Shown: in pieces, positions 50,347-60,632 of the stretch | How the letters are laid out: each line of letters starts with the position of its first letter | How positions within the stretch are numbered: the stretch's first letter is position 1 | Assembly: GCA_015057435.1 (NCBI GenBank) | Contig: SVEJ01000012.1 | Location: 1 to 64,000 of the forward strand | Length of the DNA: 64,000 bases | Origin: Lachnospiraceae bacterium | GTDB taxonomy: Bacteria > Bacillota > Clostridia > Lachnospirales > Lachnospiraceae | Reading direction: 5' to 3' | Notes under the pieces: generated by a model | What the model saw: the letters and a program-made list of their open reading frames with translations, nothing else | Database searches by the model: none | Told to the model about the DNA's origin: nothing | Position numbers and translations under genes: made by a program

Positions 50347-51906
50347 TTATTCTTCGATCGTATCATTCGCCGTAGCATCCTGCTCAGCCTGAACAACCGG
50401 GGTTACAACCTTCACCACAGTTGTATCCTTTTTATCATCTTTGTCTGTAATACCTGCAAGTTTCGTACCTGCAAAACTTGATAATAATACGGACGGATTA
50501 ATACCAAGACTATCGCCGACACCATCCATAATCTGTTTTAAAGAAGTCGTGACATCCTCTGTCAATTTTGCAGCATTACCGGAACCATACATCGTGATGG
50601 AATCAACATTGGCAAGTGGCGTAGCAACAGCCTGTGCCACCAATGGATACATCTGACAAAGCATTTCAATAATCGCTGCCTCACCATACTTCTGCATCGC
50701 TTCTGCCTTCTTATCAATACCGGCAGCCTCCGCTTCTGCCTTTGCCTGAATTGCTGCAGCTTCTGCTTCACCCTTCGCACGAATACCGGCAGCCTCTGCT
50801 TCCGCCTTTGCTCTAATTGCTTCTGCTTCCTGTTCCATTGCATACTTGACAGCTTCTGCCTTAATCTTTTGCGCTTCTGCTTCTTGTGCCTGCTCGTACT
50901 TTTGCGCTTCTGCTTCTTTTTGACGCTTATAAAGTTCAACATCCGCCATCTGTTGCTGCTTATATTTCTCTGCATCCGCCTGCTTACGAATATTCGCATT
51001 CAACGTCTGTTCCTGCACTTCCGCTTCTCTCATCTTAAGTTCAACTTCACGTTCCTGACGAGCGATATTGGCATTGGTTGCAGTAACCTCAATCGACTTA
51101 CGCTGTTCCTCTTCCTGAATCTTATACGCAGCATCTGCCTGAGCACGTTTTGTATCCTCTACCGTCTTAAGTTCAGCTTTCTTGATTGCCAATTCATTCT
51201 GCTTAATTGCAATCTCTGTCTCTGACATAACAGATGCATCATTTGCTTCCTTCTTTGCCTGTGCCTGTGCAATGGCAACGTCACGGTCTGCATTTGCTTT
51301 TGCAATAGAAGCATTCTTTTGAATCGCTGCCATATTATCCTGACCTAATGCCGGAATCAAATCATTCTGATCAATTACATGCTGAATATTACAAGAAATA
51401 ATCTCGATACCAAGACTATTCATGTCCTTCTGTGCCTTTTCCTGAACCTGATCACCAAATATCTTACGATCATTACAAAGTTCCTTCAAAGTAACGGTAC
51501 CAATAATCTCACGCATGTTACCCTGCAAAGAATCTACCAACGCTGTAATAATTCGATCTTCTTTCATATTAAGGAAGTTCGTCATAGCACGTTGTAAACC
51601 TTCCGGATCCGTCATCACGCGAACCTTCGCAACGGCATCAATATTAACACCGATAAAATCCAAAGTCGGAACAAAATCATCTGTTTTAATATCAATCGAA
51701 ATCTGCTTTAATAAAAGTTCATCCTTTCGCTCAAAAAATGGAAGTTTGAATCCCGCACGTCCGATTAATACCTTTGGTTCCTTTCTGATACCCGAAATAA
51801 CAAATGCTACATCAGGTGGTGCTTTCACATAACTTGCAAACATTATGATAATGGCAAGAATAACGATTAGAATAACCCACCAAAAATTAAGAATCAAACC
51901 TAACAT
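50347..51906 (-). CDS. SPFH/flotillin-family protein
   Basis: N-terminal TM, SPFH domain, long AEA-rich coiled coil 'IRAKGEAEAAAIQAKAEAEAAG'; start trimmed to MLGLIL. Confidence 0.9.
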   Translation of the reverse strand: MLGLILNFWWVILIVILAIIIMFASYVKAPPDVAFVISGIRKEPKVLIGRAGFKLPFFERKDELLLKQISIDIKTDDFVPTLDFIGVNIDAVAKVRVMTDPEGLQRAMTNFLNMKEDRIITALVDSLQGNMREIIGTVTLKELCNDRKIFGDQVQEKAQKDMNSLGIEIISCNIQHVIDQNDLIPALGQDNMAAIQKNASIAKANADRDVAIAQAQAKKEANDASVMSETEIAIKQNELAIKKAELKTVEDTKRAQADAAYKIQEEEQRKSIEVTATNANIARQEREVELKMREAEVQEQTLNANIRKQADAEKYKQQQMADVELYKRQKEAEAQKYEQAQEAEAQKIKAEAVKYAMEQEAEAIRAKAEAEAAGIRAKGEAEAAAIQAKAEAEAAGIDKKAEAMQKYGEAAIIEMLCQMYPLVAQAVATPLANVDSITMYGSGNAAKLTEDVTTSLKQIMDGVGDSLGINPSVLLSSFAGTKLAGITDKDDKKDTTVVKVVTPVVQAEQDATANDTIEE

Positions 51907-52065
51907 AATATCCTCTCCTTTTCTCTTTTGAATTCGTTTCGGAATTATCCGACACGCATTTCTATTATAAACTCTTACAATAGAAGTTGCAATTTCAAAT
52001 AGTAAACAATTATAAAAAGAGAATTGGTTGCATTCCAATCCTCTTTCTAAAATCATGCAGCATTT

Positions 52066-53178
52066 TTACAAATAGACAATATCCTGTTTCAAATCGACTG
52101 CTAAGTCATGTAAAACCGCATTTAATGCTGTACATACTTCCTTCATATTCTTGTCTGTACAGTTGTAACCCATATGTCCGATACGAATCACTTCACCGGC
52201 CAACACATCAAAGGAGCCTGCGAGAAGAATATTGTAATCTTTTCTCATCTTATCTAATATTTGTTCCGCCGTAGCTCCCTTTGGTACCTGAAACACTGTG
52301 ACTGTATCAGAATATCCATTCCTCGCATACAAAGATATTCCCGCGCGTTTCAAAGCACTTCTGGTCTTTTGTGCAACTGTGTGATGTCTTTCCAAAAACT
52401 TATCATCCGCTTTTATATTTTCCAATGCCTGTCGCAACCCATATATATCACTTATTGGCATGGAATATGGAAACCACTTTTTCTCATAATAGCTGTCGAA
52501 CACAGTAAGGTTAGCATAGAATGATGCTATCTTGCTTTGCCTATTTTTCATGACACATTTTGCATCATCACTAATTGTTACCAATGTCAAACCAATCGGT
52601 GCCGAGATTGCTTTTTGTGAACCGCCGCAAAGGACATCTATCCCCCACTCATCTACTCGTACCTCATTACCAAACATTCCTGATACCGAATCAACCACAG
52701 TTAATATTCCATATCTTTTGAGTAATGGACAGATTTTATCAATCGGATTTAACATACCGCTTGGTGTGTCACAATGCACAACAGTTGCATATTTGAATCC
52801 TGAATTCTCCTTTAGATACGCTTGCAGCTGTTCTACATCTATCTCCTTCATATAGTCCGTCGTATATAATACCGCTTCCCCTCCATACATCGTCACAAAA
52901 TCCGCAAAACCTTTTCCAAACACACCATTATCTAGCACAAGTACTCTATCCCCTTGTTCTGTCAGGGATGCAACTGCTGCCTCTAAGCCAAGAATCCCTT
53001 CTCCGCTTAATATCAGACTTTCATTTTTTGTATGCAATAATTCACTATACAAATCACATGTCTCTTTGTAATATTCTACAAAATCCAAATCAAAATCAGG
53101 ATTTCCGGTTTCTAAGCTTCTCGCAATTCTAACATTTTCAGCAACCATCGTTGGTCCCGGTGTCATCATCATATACAT
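52066..53178 (-). CDS. Class V aminotransferase (alanine-glyoxylate aminotransferase-like)
   Basis: 'MTPGPTMVAENV', 'HCDTPSGMLNPI', 'DVLCGGSQKAISAPIGLTLV'. Confidence 0.88.
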   Translation of the reverse strand: MYMMMTPGPTMVAENVRIARSLETGNPDFDLDFVEYYKETCDLYSELLHTKNESLILSGEGILGLEAAVASLTEQGDRVLVLDNGVFGKGFADFVTMYGGEAVLYTTDYMKEIDVEQLQAYLKENSGFKYATVVHCDTPSGMLNPIDKICPLLKRYGILTVVDSVSGMFGNEVRVDEWGIDVLCGGSQKAISAPIGLTLVTISDDAKCVMKNRQSKIASFYANLTVFDSYYEKKWFPYSMPISDIYGLRQALENIKADDKFLERHHTVAQKTRSALKRAGISLYARNGYSDTVTVFQVPKGATAEQILDKMRKDYNILLAGSFDVLAGEVIRIGHMGYNCTDKNMKEVCTALNAVLHDLAVDLKQDIVYL

Positions 53179-53269
53179 ATTATCATCTCCATTCAAATTT
53201 TATATTGGCATTTTAATCCGATTCTGATACTATGTATATATTCAAAAAAGGAGTTTTTTATATAACCAG

Positions 53270-54325
53270 ATGAAAGAAAAAAAATATTTCAATATATACA
53301 AAAGTATTAAAAAACAGATTCTATGCGGAGACTATAAACCCGGAACAAAACTACCGTCCAAGCGTCTTGCTGCGGATAAATTGGGGTGCAGTGTTATTAC
53401 AATAGAAGCCGCATACGATATGTTAGCAGATGAAGGTTACATTACCTCGAAAGAACGAAGCGGATATTATGTTAACCATATAGATATATCCGAATTATAC
53501 CCGAACAATTCCAATCAAGACGAATTGAATTATCTGCAAATACCTACAGTTGATTATACGATTCATGATTTTGAATATTCACTGTGGTTTAAGACCATTA
53601 GAAAGGTTATTGCTGAAAAAGGACAGGAACTATTTATCAAATCACCAAACATGGGATGTGCTATCCTTCGTAATGCAATATCTGATTATCTATATCATTA
53701 CAGAAACATGATTGCACAGCCTGCGCAGATTATTATCGGTTCCGGAGCAGAACAGCTATATGAGATTGTGGTAAAGACATTAGGCGCTTCTCTTACATAC
53801 GGAATTGAAGATCCTTCCTATCCACTTATTGAAGCGGTTTATCAAAATGCAGGAGTTAACATAAAAAAGCTAAAGATGGAACATGACGGTATTGCATCTT
53901 TTGCACTTTATGACGAATCAATCAATGTATTGCACGTTACGCCTTTTAAAAGCTACCCAACAGACATCACCATATCTGTCAAAAAGCGTTATGAATATCT
54001 TCAATGGGCATCCGACGGAAAGTATATTGTAGAAGATGATTTTAACAGCGAATTTTTCAAACCGGGACAACCAACGGAAACACTTTACTCCTTAGATAAC
54101 AACAATTCCGTTATCTATATTAATACCTTTTCCAAAAGTCTTTCACCCTCCATGCGAATCGGTTATATGATTCTTCCAGAACCGTTACTATCCATATATG
54201 AAGAACGACTTGGGATATTTTCCTGCTCTGTTCCTGTACTTGACCAATATATTCTGGCCGACTATATTTCCAGTGGTAATTTCGAGCGTCATCTTAACCG
54301 CATGCGCAGAAAGAAGCTATACTAA
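53270..54325 (+). CDS. MocR/PdxR-like GntR-aminotransferase regulator, C-terminally short
   Basis: wHTH 'YKSIKKQILCGDYKPGTKLPSKRLAADKLGCSVITIEAAYDMLADEGYI' plus PLP fold 'VEDDFNSEF', 'YINTFSKSLSPSMRIGYMILP'; 351 aa. Confidence 0.85.
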   Translation: MKEKKYFNIYKSIKKQILCGDYKPGTKLPSKRLAADKLGCSVITIEAAYDMLADEGYITSKERSGYYVNHIDISELYPNNSNQDELNYLQIPTVDYTIHDFEYSLWFKTIRKVIAEKGQELFIKSPNMGCAILRNAISDYLYHYRNMIAQPAQIIIGSGAEQLYEIVVKTLGASLTYGIEDPSYPLIEAVYQNAGVNIKKLKMEHDGIASFALYDESINVLHVTPFKSYPTDITISVKKRYEYLQWASDGKYIVEDDFNSEFFKPGQPTETLYSLDNNNSVIYINTFSKSLSPSMRIGYMILPEPLLSIYEERLGIFSCSVPVLDQYILADYISSGNFERHLNRMRRKKLY

Positions 54326-54399
54326 CCCTTGCTTTTTTCGCACATTTGTACTATCTTAATAAAGAATTTACGTATATGAAATCTTAAAGGAATGAATTT

Positions 54400-55233
54400 A
54401 TGAAAAAACAACAATCAATTGCAATTGTGAATGATATATCGGGCTTTGGCCGTTGCTCCATCACGGTAGCACTTCCTATTCTGTGTGCCATGAAAATACA
54501 ATGCGGCATTGTGCCAACTGCTATACTTTCGAATCATACCGGTTATCCGGATTACACATTGTTGGATTTTACTGCACATATGGATTCCTACCTTGAAAAG
54601 TGGAAATCCCTGCAGTTTTCTTTTGACGGACTCTATACCGGCTACCTCGGATCAAAGGATCAGCTTCGCGTAATTCGACACATGCTAAAGAGCTTTGATT
54701 TCGAAAAAATTATCGTAGATCCGGTAATGGGCGATGATGGTGTCTTATATCCATCCTACACACAGGAAATGTGCAACTCCCTAAAACAGTTAGTTACACA
54801 TTCTACACTAACTACACCAAATGTGACAGAGCTTTGTTTTCTAACAGACACACCATACAAAGAGAATCTGACAGAAGATGAAATATTCGAAATGTGTAAG
54901 ATGCTCAGAAAAAATGGTGCCAAGAAAATCGTTGTAACTGGCATTGTAAAGGATAATCTAATCGGTAATGCAATCTACGAAGATGATTCGTTCGATGTAT
55001 TATACGACGAACGAATTCTACCGTTACGTCCCGGAACCGGAGATGTATTTTCCGCAATTCTTGCAGGTGAAAGTCTGTTAGACATGCCACTTAAAGAATC
55101 AGTAAAGACCGCTGCTCATTTTATCAAAACATGTCTGATTACTTCTTCAGAAATGGAAGTTCCGATTAATGATGGTGTATGTTTTGAAGAACACCTTAAT
55201 ATGTTGATACCAAAAAAAGGATGTACAAAATAA
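54400..55233 (+). CDS. pdxY: Pyridoxal/pyridoxamine kinase
   Basis: 'VNDISGFGRCSITVALPI', 'VDPVMGDDG', 'TPNVTELCFLT', 'RPGTGDVFSAILAG'. Confidence 0.9.
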   Translation: MKKQQSIAIVNDISGFGRCSITVALPILCAMKIQCGIVPTAILSNHTGYPDYTLLDFTAHMDSYLEKWKSLQFSFDGLYTGYLGSKDQLRVIRHMLKSFDFEKIIVDPVMGDDGVLYPSYTQEMCNSLKQLVTHSTLTTPNVTELCFLTDTPYKENLTEDEIFEMCKMLRKNGAKKIVVTGIVKDNLIGNAIYEDDSFDVLYDERILPLRPGTGDVFSAILAGESLLDMPLKESVKTAAHFIKTCLITSSEMEVPINDGVCFEEHLNMLIPKKGCTK

Positions 55234-55248
55234 TTGTACATCCTTTTT
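55213..55248. terminator. Bidirectional terminator
   Basis: aaaaaggatgtaca / tgtacatccttttt. Confidence 0.85.
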
Positions 55249-56368
55249 ATTCTTCTCCTCTGATCTTATCTCTCATCGCAATATAATGGGATACATATTG
55301 CTTCGAAATCAATCTTGCCTTGAACAGATTCTCTAGTGTTATCACATATTCTCTCCTTGAAACTTCTGCGTAACACATCTCTTTCAAAGCGAGTTCTACT
55401 TCATCTTTATATTCATTGATACTGATGACTTTATCCTTGAACATAATATTCGCAGCATAGATTCGTTTGAAAAATCCATTCACCATATCTGACTCTGTAA
55501 TCTTATCCTTTGGCATAAAATTAAGCAACAAAAGGTCCTTCACCTGATATGCTGAACGATTCGAGATGCAGATATCCGGATAAATTGTGTATAGATTCTT
55601 AATCTTCAATGGATCATTTTTAATCTTGGCATCATGATAATCCGGCAGATACTCTGAAAAGACTTGCGTCACAAGATTATCCTTTTCAAAAGCAACATAT
55701 TCTCTCGCTCTGTCTGCTTTCACATTGGCTTTATATCCGAGATTATGAATCATCTCACGCGGGATCACAATCTTTCTTGGCTCTTTTTCCAAAAGTAACA
55801 AATATACTTTGTTATGCGCTCTCCATATAAATGCCGGACACTGCTTAATATGATATTTCTCACTTTGATCAATAATAATCGGACGATGATCCTTTTTTAC
55901 GTGGTACTTTTTCTTAACCTTTTTCATCATCTTTTGATTATACTTTGCATAACGGTTAAGATCTTGCAAATCATCTGTTTTAACAGTCGACTTGTTTTCA
56001 TCTTTTGGGTCGGCAATGCTTTCACTCACATTACTTCCCTTAGGTGTATTGGCTTCCTTCTTTTTAGATGATGTCGGCTCTTGTCCATAAATCAGACCAT
56101 TCTTCTTAACCGAAACCGAATATACGGTTTCCTTGTCTCCATCCTTTGACACTTCTGCCACAAAGTCATCATCAACAAGCGTAAATGTCTGAGAAATCAT
56201 AATTGCAACAATTGCAGCAAGCATACCGAATATGAATAGATTAAACATACTCGTAAAACCGGCCACAGCAATCAATACCACTGCCAAAACCGAAAAAAAG
56301 ATTACACTACCTATACATTTTCTTGTTTCATTATCTCCATATATTAATGCGTTCCAAATTCTTTTCAT
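55247..56368 (-). CDS. Hypothetical membrane protein (two N-terminal TMs)
   Basis: MKRIWNALIYGDNETRKCIGSVIFFSVLAVVLIAVAGFTSMFNLFIFGMLAAIVAIMIS. Confidence 0.6.
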   Translation of the reverse strand: MKRIWNALIYGDNETRKCIGSVIFFSVLAVVLIAVAGFTSMFNLFIFGMLAAIVAIMISQTFTLVDDDFVAEVSKDGDKETVYSVSVKKNGLIYGQEPTSSKKKEANTPKGSNVSESIADPKDENKSTVKTDDLQDLNRYAKYNQKMMKKVKKKYHVKKDHRPIIIDQSEKYHIKQCPAFIWRAHNKVYLLLLEKEPRKIVIPREMIHNLGYKANVKADRAREYVAFEKDNLVTQVFSEYLPDYHDAKIKNDPLKIKNLYTIYPDICISNRSAYQVKDLLLLNFMPKDKITESDMVNGFFKRIYAANIMFKDKVISINEYKDEVELALKEMCYAEVSRREYVITLENLFKARLISKQYVSHYIAMRDKIRGEE

Positions 56369-56457
56369 CCGGGACACCTTCCCTTTCGAGTTCCGTCTCT
56401 TCAATCTATAATTTTATTTTATCATTTTCTTCTTTTTTTTACAATAAATGCAATAAA

Positions 56458-56479
56458 AAAGACGCCATTTGGCGTCTTT
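56458..56479. terminator. Intrinsic terminator
   Basis: aaagacgcc-attt-ggcgtcttt. Confidence 0.8.
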
Positions 56480-56524
56480 CCACAAAAACTCATATAAATT
56501 TAAGATTTGTATTCAAATTCATTT

Positions 56525-56953
56525 CTATTTATCTGTGCATAACATTATCGGTTGCTTTGGAGCAAAATTGGTTTCCATTGTCCATGTCACAGCCTCACAA
56601 TTTTTCATTCTGAATATCTGTAACAAATGATCGATTCCATTTTCCTTCCATGCCTGCAAGAACTTTCTAGATGGATGATTGAATATCTCTTCCTTCAATT
56701 CATCATCAAATACCTGCTCTAAGACACCGGTCACACGAATCTGGGTACCTTCACCGAAGAAACACATTTCCACCTTTGGATTTTTCTGTATCTGTGCATA
56801 TACATCCTTTGTGGATGCTGTATGAAAAATGATTCCATTTTCATCTGCACGGAATAGAAACATTCCACGTACTCTTGGCTGGTCACCGTCCATAGTTGCT
56901 AAATGAAATCCTGGGTTTGCATTCATTAATGCATACATCTCTTTTTCTGACAT
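56525..56953 (-). CDS. Pyridoxamine 5'-phosphate oxidase family protein
   Basis: 'NPGFHLATMDGDQPRVRGMFLFRADENGIIFHTASTKDVYAQIQKNPKVEMCF'. Confidence 0.85.
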   Translation of the reverse strand: MSEKEMYALMNANPGFHLATMDGDQPRVRGMFLFRADENGIIFHTASTKDVYAQIQKNPKVEMCFFGEGTQIRVTGVLEQVFDDELKEEIFNHPSRKFLQAWKENGIDHLLQIFRMKNCEAVTWTMETNFAPKQPIMLCTDK

Positions 56954-57044
56954 AAAAAACACTCCTTTGCATAAATTTTCATCATTATACAAGGAGTGTT
57001 CATGTCATTCTTTTAAAATAATGTCATTTTCTTTCAAAATAATG

Positions 57045-57887
57045 CTAATTGGCATATTTGTCCCTATACTCAGAAGGAGAAATACCCACATGCTTTTGAA
57101 AACAAGAAGAAAAATGTGCACTACTTCCAAATCCACATCGCATAGCAATATCCGTCATAGGATTATCCTTTCGCTTTAACATAAGCTTCGCCATCTTAAT
57201 TCGAACTTCAATCAAGTATTCAATCGGTGTAATTCCAATCTCATTTTTGAAACGTCTGTTAAAAGATGTCTTCGACATGTATCCAAGATTTGCCAGCTTA
57301 TCCACAGTAATGTTATCCATATAGTGCTGTTCTATGTAATGCTGTGCTCTCGCCACGGAATAATCTGAAGAAACCGCTCGCATATCCAAAGTCTCTCCAA
57401 AGATGCTTCGAATCATCCAATGTGTGATAATCTCTGTCTGTGCATCCAACGTGATGTCTGAATTCATCATAGCTTTGCTGTATTCAAACACAAAGGTATT
57501 CAAGGCTTTCAGAATGTCTGAGCAAAACTCAAATTGCTTATCCTTAAATGTAGGTATTTTCAACTCATACATCTGAAAACGAGTTTCAAAGTACTCTTTT
57601 TCAATCAGTATGGAATAGCAATGCATACTTTTATTTTTCTCATGCAACACATTCGGTGATGTAATTGCTGCCCAATAATGTCTTGGTTTATCAGCATTCA
57701 TATCGAAGTTAATGACAATCTCATAGGCTGGATGTTTGTGCCTGAACGCCTGCTTTTCCTTATCTACAAAAATAGGAATAAAGATTCCAAAACCATCTCT
57801 CACATAGCAATCATATTCTGACGTATTAAATTGTGTGCTGTCACCAGCTAGTTTTGTTATTAACGAATTAACATTCACCTGATGCAT
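57045..57887 (-). CDS. AraC-family transcriptional regulator
   Basis: 'VDKLANLGYMSKTSFNRRFKNEIGITPIEYLIEVRIKMAKLML...DIAMRCGFGSSAHFSSCFQKHVGISPSEYRD'. Confidence 0.93.
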   Translation of the reverse strand: MHQVNVNSLITKLAGDSTQFNTSEYDCYVRDGFGIFIPIFVDKEKQAFRHKHPAYEIVINFDMNADKPRHYWAAITSPNVLHEKNKSMHCYSILIEKEYFETRFQMYELKIPTFKDKQFEFCSDILKALNTFVFEYSKAMMNSDITLDAQTEIITHWMIRSIFGETLDMRAVSSDYSVARAQHYIEQHYMDNITVDKLANLGYMSKTSFNRRFKNEIGITPIEYLIEVRIKMAKLMLKRKDNPMTDIAMRCGFGSSAHFSSCFQKHVGISPSEYRDKYAN

Positions 57888-57913
57888 AACTTTTGCCTCC
57901 CAGATTAACACTA

Positions 57914-58120
57914 CTAATCTTCTTTGTACTCCAACAAATCTTCCGGCTGACATTCTAACACTTTACATATTGCATCCAAGGTTTCAAAACGGATACCCTT
58001 CATCTTGCCTGTCTTCAAATTCGAAAGATTCACATTACTCATCTCCACCTTTTCTGCAAGTTCATTTAATGAAATCTTGCGGTCTGCCATCATTCTATCA
58101 AGTCTCACTATAATAGCCAT
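57914..58120 (-). CDS. XRE-family regulator (YozG-like, small)
   Basis: MAIIVRLDRMMADRKISLNELAEKVEMSNVNLSNLKTGKMKGIRFETLDAICKVLECQPEDLLEY. Confidence 0.9.
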   Translation of the reverse strand: MAIIVRLDRMMADRKISLNELAEKVEMSNVNLSNLKTGKMKGIRFETLDAICKVLECQPEDLLEYKED

Positions 58121-58132
58121 ACTATAACCTCC

Positions 58133-58600
58133 CTATGCGATGGAATCCACATCTTCCTGCAATTCATGTCCATAATAAAATATTTCCGAAATGATAATGA
58201 GTAATACTCCCAACAAGGAAACAAATACATTGCTCATATCAGGAAAAAAGTACCCTTCATTATTCTTCAAAAATTCAACAATAAATGATACAACATCAAG
58301 CAAATACGCACTTAACATCACCCAAATACCTAACACTCGCAGCTTTACAATAATACGTTTTGAAAAAGGCTTGCCGTGTTTCATAATTTCAAATATGATA
58401 AGACTTATTATAACAAACGTTATAGACATTACTAAACCCTGAACGGAACCATTTAACATATTTGCAAATTCTCCATTACATGAAAAATACATAGACAGTT
58501 CTGCTATTGCAAACACTCCCATCACAACTGCAATAATAATACAATAAATTGCATCTCCTGTTAATCTTTTCTTTAATCTTTCTACCTTATTGTCTTTCAT
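58133..58600 (-). CDS. DUF2975-like membrane protein
   Basis: Four-TM protein paired with the YozG-like XRE gene. Confidence 0.75.
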   Translation of the reverse strand: MKDNKVERLKKRLTGDAIYCIIIAVVMGVFAIAELSMYFSCNGEFANMLNGSVQGLVMSITFVIISLIIFEIMKHGKPFSKRIIVKLRVLGIWVMLSAYLLDVVSFIVEFLKNNEGYFFPDMSNVFVSLLGVLLIIISEIFYYGHELQEDVDSIA

Positions 58601-58652
58601 AGCTCCATCTCCTTTAAACTCTTGCTTTAAATTTTTAAAAAGACAACTTAAA

Positions 58653-58676
58653 AGCCCACACAACACTGCATGGGCT
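58653..58676 (-). terminator. Intrinsic terminator downstream of the hydrolase
   Basis: agccca / tgggct, U-rich in the minus direction. Confidence 0.55.
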
Positions 58677-58708
58677 AGGTCTCAGTAAGCGGCTTGGTTC
58701 TCTTACTT

Positions 58709-59764
58709 CTATAGATACTTTCCGAAAAAGTCTAGATGAAGCTTTGAAAGTCTCTCATACATCTCCATTGCATCCATTTTTCCTACTACCATTTTTAATG
58801 GAATGAAAAACTTAGCATCTGTGAATCCTATATGTTTCATACTTTCAAAAATCTCAATCTCCACCGGTGCTTCTGTTCCAAATAACGGTCTGGTTTCCAC
58901 ATTATAGTTTTCCTTACAGCATATCTGCAAAAATGGTTTCTTCATCACCATTCCATTATATTCGCCAAACAAACCGCCATCAATATTGATACCACAAGCA
59001 AACTCCTCTTCATGATGACAGAGATAATATGCCGTAGCTCCGCCCATAGAATGCCCAGTTGCACCAATTCCTTTTGAAAAATCAATCCATTCCGCATATC
59101 GAGATTTTAATTCAGTAATGACACACATAGTGTCCTTCGCCCATTCAGTCACGCGCCCCATAATATATCTACAATGTTTCTTTTGAAATGCATCAAATTT
59201 CTCAAACAATTCCTCTGGTGTCCCTTTTGCTTTCAACACTTTTCCTTGTGCAATCAATGTCTTAATAACACTATCATACATCATCTTATTAATCTTTTTA
59301 TCATACATATCGTAGGTTCCATCTTCATACTCATTAGCAACCGCCTCATGTGCATGACCAACAGAAACAACAATATAACCATTGGATGCTAATTCACAAC
59401 ATAAAAAGGTATTAGCTTCCACATAAGCATTATAACCATGATTGTATACAACAAGCGGAAACTTTTGGTTTTCTACATGAGCGACTCCTTCATAATAATC
59501 GCCCTTTAACAAATCTGAATCTATCTTTTTAGCATTGAAGTGAAATGCCTTTGACAAGCCCTGAAGTTTTCTTTCTGTAAAAATGTCGGCTTTTTCCAAA
59601 CCACTCACATTGGATTTGTCTGTTGGATAATACATACGCACTGCAATCTTTCGAGGACCTGTTCCCGGTCCTAACACTTCCTGTCTTTCTTCATCAATAA
59701 CAGTGAAACATTCTGTTCCTACTGCATATTCACCGGTAATATAATTTGGTAATGTGATACTCAT
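58709..59764 (-). CDS. Alpha/beta hydrolase (PAF acetylhydrolase/dienelactone hydrolase-like)
   Basis: 'IGATGHSMGGATAYYLC', 'FPLVVYNHGYNAYVEANTFLCCELASNGYIVVSVGH'. Confidence 0.85.
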   Translation of the reverse strand: MSITLPNYITGEYAVGTECFTVIDEERQEVLGPGTGPRKIAVRMYYPTDKSNVSGLEKADIFTERKLQGLSKAFHFNAKKIDSDLLKGDYYEGVAHVENQKFPLVVYNHGYNAYVEANTFLCCELASNGYIVVSVGHAHEAVANEYEDGTYDMYDKKINKMMYDSVIKTLIAQGKVLKAKGTPEELFEKFDAFQKKHCRYIMGRVTEWAKDTMCVITELKSRYAEWIDFSKGIGATGHSMGGATAYYLCHHEEEFACGINIDGGLFGEYNGMVMKKPFLQICCKENYNVETRPLFGTEAPVEIEIFESMKHIGFTDAKFFIPLKMVVGKMDAMEMYERLSKLHLDFFGKYL

Positions 59765-59778
59765 ACTTTTTCCTCCCT

Positions 59779-60444
59779 TTATTTCTCTATTCCCAAAAGA
59801 TAATTTATCGTCTTTGCAAGCACTTTAAATTGTATTCTTGGTTGATAAGCTGGCGTAAATGGACTCTTGTTATAACAGTTATAGACGATGCAACAGGATT
59901 GAATTCCGGTGTAAGCAGATGAAATGAAGCTTAATAATTCTATTTCATTTACTTTTGCATGTAGTTCGCCACTATCTAGTTTCTTTTTATAGAACTCGGA
60001 CATGCGTCGCATCAGATATTCTTTATTTCCCATGCCTTGTGCCTTTGTAAGAATCTTATCTACTCGCTCTGGTGCATTCATGGCAAGAATGGACATTTCA
60101 AAATCTATTTTCTGAATTCCCATAAGCTCTGCTTCCATGTGCTCTGCTAACATATCGCAAATACGATATGTAACCTCTGCAGCCGGCAACTCATCCGCTT
60201 GTCCAAGGATCTCGTCTACCTGCTCTTTGATAGTAACCTTCTTTCTCATGTCTGCTAACATATCTCCGAATATCTCATCGATATCACGATAAAACCGATA
60301 AATTCCACCTTGACTAAGACCAGTGCGATTGATAATGTCCTGCATTGTCACCGTGCTGACTGTTTTCTCTAGGCACAGCTCATATGCTGCATCCGTAATC
60401 ATCTTCTTTTTGTTAATAATATATTCCTCTGTTACTTTTGGCAT
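59779..60444 (-). CDS. TetR-family transcriptional regulator
   Basis: N-terminal HTH 'AYELCLEKTVSTVTMQDIINRTGLSQGGIYRFYRDIDEIF'. Confidence 0.9.
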   Translation of the reverse strand: MPKVTEEYIINKKKMITDAAYELCLEKTVSTVTMQDIINRTGLSQGGIYRFYRDIDEIFGDMLADMRKKVTIKEQVDEILGQADELPAAEVTYRICDMLAEHMEAELMGIQKIDFEMSILAMNAPERVDKILTKAQGMGNKEYLMRRMSEFYKKKLDSGELHAKVNEIELLSFISSAYTGIQSCCIVYNCYNKSPFTPAYQPRIQFKVLAKTINYLLGIEK

Positions 60445-60506
60445 AGCGTATCCTTTCTAATTCGCATGATAAATCGTATTATGGATCATATTTCTTAATC
60501 TGCTCC

Positions 60507-60578
60507 AAAATGAATGTAGTTTCATTTTAATCACATAACGACAGTTTGTCAATAACAAAATGAATGTTGTTTCATTTT
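60507..60578 (-). promoter_or_regulatory. TetR promoter with two identical-arm operators
   Basis: AAAATGAA-N6-TTCATTTT at 60507-60528 and 60557-60578; minus-strand TTGACA (60547-60552), 17-nt spacer, TAAAAT (60524-60529). Confidence 0.8.
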
Positions 60579-60632
60579 TACACCCATTAACCATTTACTC
60601 GTCGTAATGTGAATTTCAAAATTCTAGTCTTT

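Noticed and set aside
50562-50999. Arg/Gln-rich 145-aa ORF and apparent tandem repeats
   Set aside because: Out-of-frame reading of the AEA-rich coiled coil of the SPFH protein; repeats are explained by the coiled coil.
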